From: Argentina anserina
Taxonomy: Eukaryota > Streptophyta > Magnoliopsida > Rosales > Rosaceae
DNA length: 64,000 nucleotides
Reading direction: 5' to 3'
Assembly (NCBI RefSeq): GCF_933775445.1
Contig: NC_065873.1
Span: forward strand, 26,288,001 to 26,352,000
How positions within the stretch are numbered: position 1 is the stretch's first letter; every line of letters begins with the position of its first letter. The notes below the pieces were generated by a model. It made no database searches and was not told where the DNA came from. It saw only the letters and a program-made list of their open reading frames with translations. Positions 61,921-64,000 of this stretch are shown one piece after another. Made by a program: the position numbers and the translations under genes.

Positions 61921-63658
61921 GGTGATCCCTTATTGTACAGTTTAGCTGTTACCGTCTTTGCTCTGCTTCTCATCAACTTTTTCAGAACCAAGAGTTCACC
62001 AATGTATAAGAATCTGCCCCCAAGTCCACCTTGCTTTCCTATAATCGGTCACCTCCATCTTCTCAGACAACCTATCCACCGAACCCTCCAATCTCTCTCT
62101 GCAAAATACGGCAAACTCCAACTTCTCCGGTGGGGCACACGGAGAGTTCTCTTGGTCACCTCCCCTTCGATCGCCGAAGAATGCTTCACAAAGCACGATG
62201 TCCTTTTCTCCAATCGCCCACTCCTGGTCGCCGGGAAACAGTTCCACTACAACTACAGAACCGTCGTCATGGCTCCCTACGGCGACCTCTGGCGCAACCT
62301 CCGCCGCATTACGACCCTCGAGTTCTTCTCCCCATCTCGGCTCGCCATGTTTTCAAGTATCAGGCAAGATGAAGTAAGGTTGTTACTCGATCGTGTCTTG
62401 CAGAGTTGCCAGGGTAAGACAGCAACCAAACTTGAGCTCAAATCCAAGTTCACCGATTTTTCCTTTAATGCCATGACCATGATGATTTTGGGAAAGCGGT
62501 ATCACCGCGAAGATGCTGGAGATGCAGAAGACGTTAAGCAGTTCCGAGAAGTGCTTAGGGATGTAATTGAATTAAACGGGGCAACAAATTTGGTAGACTT
62601 TTTGCCATTTTTGCAGTGGATTGATGTATCAGGAATGGAGAAGAAGATGGTGAGCGTAATGGCCTAGACAGACAGGTTTTTACAGGCTTTAGTTTCTGAT
62701 AGTCGTAAACTTGTGTCATCTAATTCTGATCAATGTAATGGAGGAGAAGTTCGGAAGTTGCTGATTGATAACCTACTTCTGATGCAACAAACAGAACCAC
62801 AGCTCTACACAGATGAAGTAATTAAAGGCCTCATTCTGGTAACTAATTCCTTAACCTTCTCTTAGCTAATTTTTTTTTATCGAGATCATATAGTTTCCTC
62901 AAATGCTTTCTGCGGCCAGAGACTAATGTTAGTAATAATGTTAGCTTCAGTTCTCGCAACAGCTAGCTTTATGTTGTTGGTGATCATAGACAGTGTACAA
63001 AGTTTTGTATTAATAGACTAAAACTACCTGTAGGTGTTGGTGGCTGGGATTGAGACTGGGGCAGTAGCCATGGAATGGGCAATGTCACTTCTATTAAACC
63101 ATCCAGATAAATTGGATCGAGTAAGGGCGGAAATGGATGCCGAAGTCGGGCAAGAACGTCTGTTGGATGAGAGACTTTCCCAATCTGAAGTACCTACAAA
63201 ATGTGATCAATGAGACGCTTCGGTTGTATCCTTCTTTTCCGCTGTTAGGAGCTCGTGAAACCTCTGAGGATTGTGTAGTAGGCGGTTTTGATGTGCCTCG
63301 TGGTACAATGATGATTATTAATGGATGGGCCATTCACAGGGATCCTGAGTTTTGGGATGAGCCAACCCAATTCAAGCCGGAGAGATTTGAAGGGTGGAGT
63401 ACTAGTGAAGGTTCTGGAGAGTATCGGCCGCTAATTCCATATGGTGGTGGAAGGCGAGGATGTCCGGGAGCCGGCCTAGCCAACCGGATGATTGCGTTGG
63501 TAGTAGGTATCTTGATTCAGTCGTTTGAGTGGGAGAGGATTGGTGAAGAGAAGGTGGACATGAGTGAAGGTTTAGGCCTCACCTTGCCTAAGCTCAAGCC
63601 ATTGGAAGCCTTGTGCAAACCACGGCGCTTGATGCAAAGGCTTCAGTGCGGAAATTAG
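61921..63658 (+). pseudogene. CYP81-like P450 with one stop and one frameshift
   Basis: CYP81-related P450, more divergent from the array at 27-41 kb. Exon 1 61921-62838, exon 2 63034-63658, intron at the same site as the other copies. Seen: anchor, PPSPP hinge, FPIIGHLHLL, I-helix AGIETGA (about 310), ETLRLYP, PERF and heme loop YGGGRRGCPGAG. TAG at 62665-62667 interrupts exon 1 (VMA-stop-TDRFLQAL, where CAG would fit), and one base is missing near 63168 (LLDE then the frame of [10 protein letters not shown]). Everything else is open, so this is either a young pseudogene or a locus with two assembly errors. The I-helix has Glu in place of the usual Asp/Thr pattern. Confidence 0.85.
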
Positions 63659-64000
63659 GCATGAAAGAAAACGCCACAAGCTTATATCATTCGGTCGTGT
63701 CTTGTACACCTTGTAATTGAAGAATACTTGCCATGAAGAGGTTGTGCTCTGAAGAATAGGCTCCACAAGTCACCAGCCCCCAACGTACCTAGCTACTTTG
63801 CTCTCATTTCTGGAATGCCTTCTGTTTTGTTCTAGTTTTCCTTTTGCTATATTCTCGTTGCTCTAGTACACTACTATTTTCTACCCAAGTTGTTATGGAA
63901 TTCCGCAATTCCCTTTTTACATGGCACATGGCACATGGCACATGGCATCCATTTCCTTAAGGAACAAACGACCAGATCGATCCTCAACATAATGTCCAAA
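63659..64000. other. 3' flank of the P450, with a short tandem repeat
   Basis: Downstream region to the window end. ACATGGC-type units are repeated four times at about 63,919-63,947 (ACATGGCACATGGC...). No gene seen. Confidence 0.6.

Noticed and set aside
1..64000. tRNA, rRNA or known microRNA genes
   Set aside because: I looked for tRNA-like arms and A/B-box patterns by eye and found none convincing; a covariance search would be needed to exclude them.

Overview
This is plant nuclear DNA: AT-rich, with multi-exon genes using GT-AG introns, plant-specific families (CYP81 cytochromes P450, A3-type cyclins, a CLE peptide, a HOS15-like LisH/WD40 protein, an APD-like RING ligase, an NRAMP transporter) and plant transposons. 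A eudicot, possibly Rosaceae, fits the overall feel, but the species cannot be fixed from sequence alone.

Layout. 0-12 kb: the 5' three exons of an NRAMP2-like metal transporter (minus, runs off the left edge), an intact two-exon CYP81 P450 (minus), a decayed LINE (minus), and a seven-exon RING-finger gene (minus). 12.25-26.66 kb: one 14.4-kb block that I read as a Helitron on the minus strand. It has a textbook 3' end (GC hairpin, 12-nt spacer including CTAG, then T), a TC-type 5' end, a fragment of the Helitron replication-initiator protein, and an RPA1-like single-strand-binding gene whose reading frame holds over six exons except for one TGA. 27-41 kb: a tandem CYP81 array with one heme-region scrap, two pseudogenes and one intact gene. 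The second pseudogene carries a copia-type LTR element inserted a few codons before its stop, with a 5-bp target duplication. A 2-kb repeat-rich insertion separates duplicated flanks. 42-55 kb: three A3-type cyclins (one minus, two plus) with the same eight-exon structure and E2F-like sites upstream. A GC-rich element bounded by TA repeats sits in an intron of the first. A Mutator-like element with matching terminal inverted repeats lies between the first and second. 55.9-59.2 kb: a complete 14-exon HOS15-like gene (minus). 60.9-61.2 kb: a small intronless CLE peptide precursor. 61.9-63.7 kb: another CYP81-like gene carrying one stop and one frameshift.

How they relate. The genes are independent housekeeping and specialised-metabolism loci, not an operon. 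The unifying theme is local duplication (CYP81 array, cyclin array) and repeated transposon invasion of TA-rich intergenic DNA and of duplicated, dispensable gene copies. The two intact CYP81 genes (3.1-4.7 kb and 38.5-40.3 kb) face away from each other and are surrounded by relics. Exon borders were worked out by eye from splice consensus, reading phase and family similarity; no search was run.
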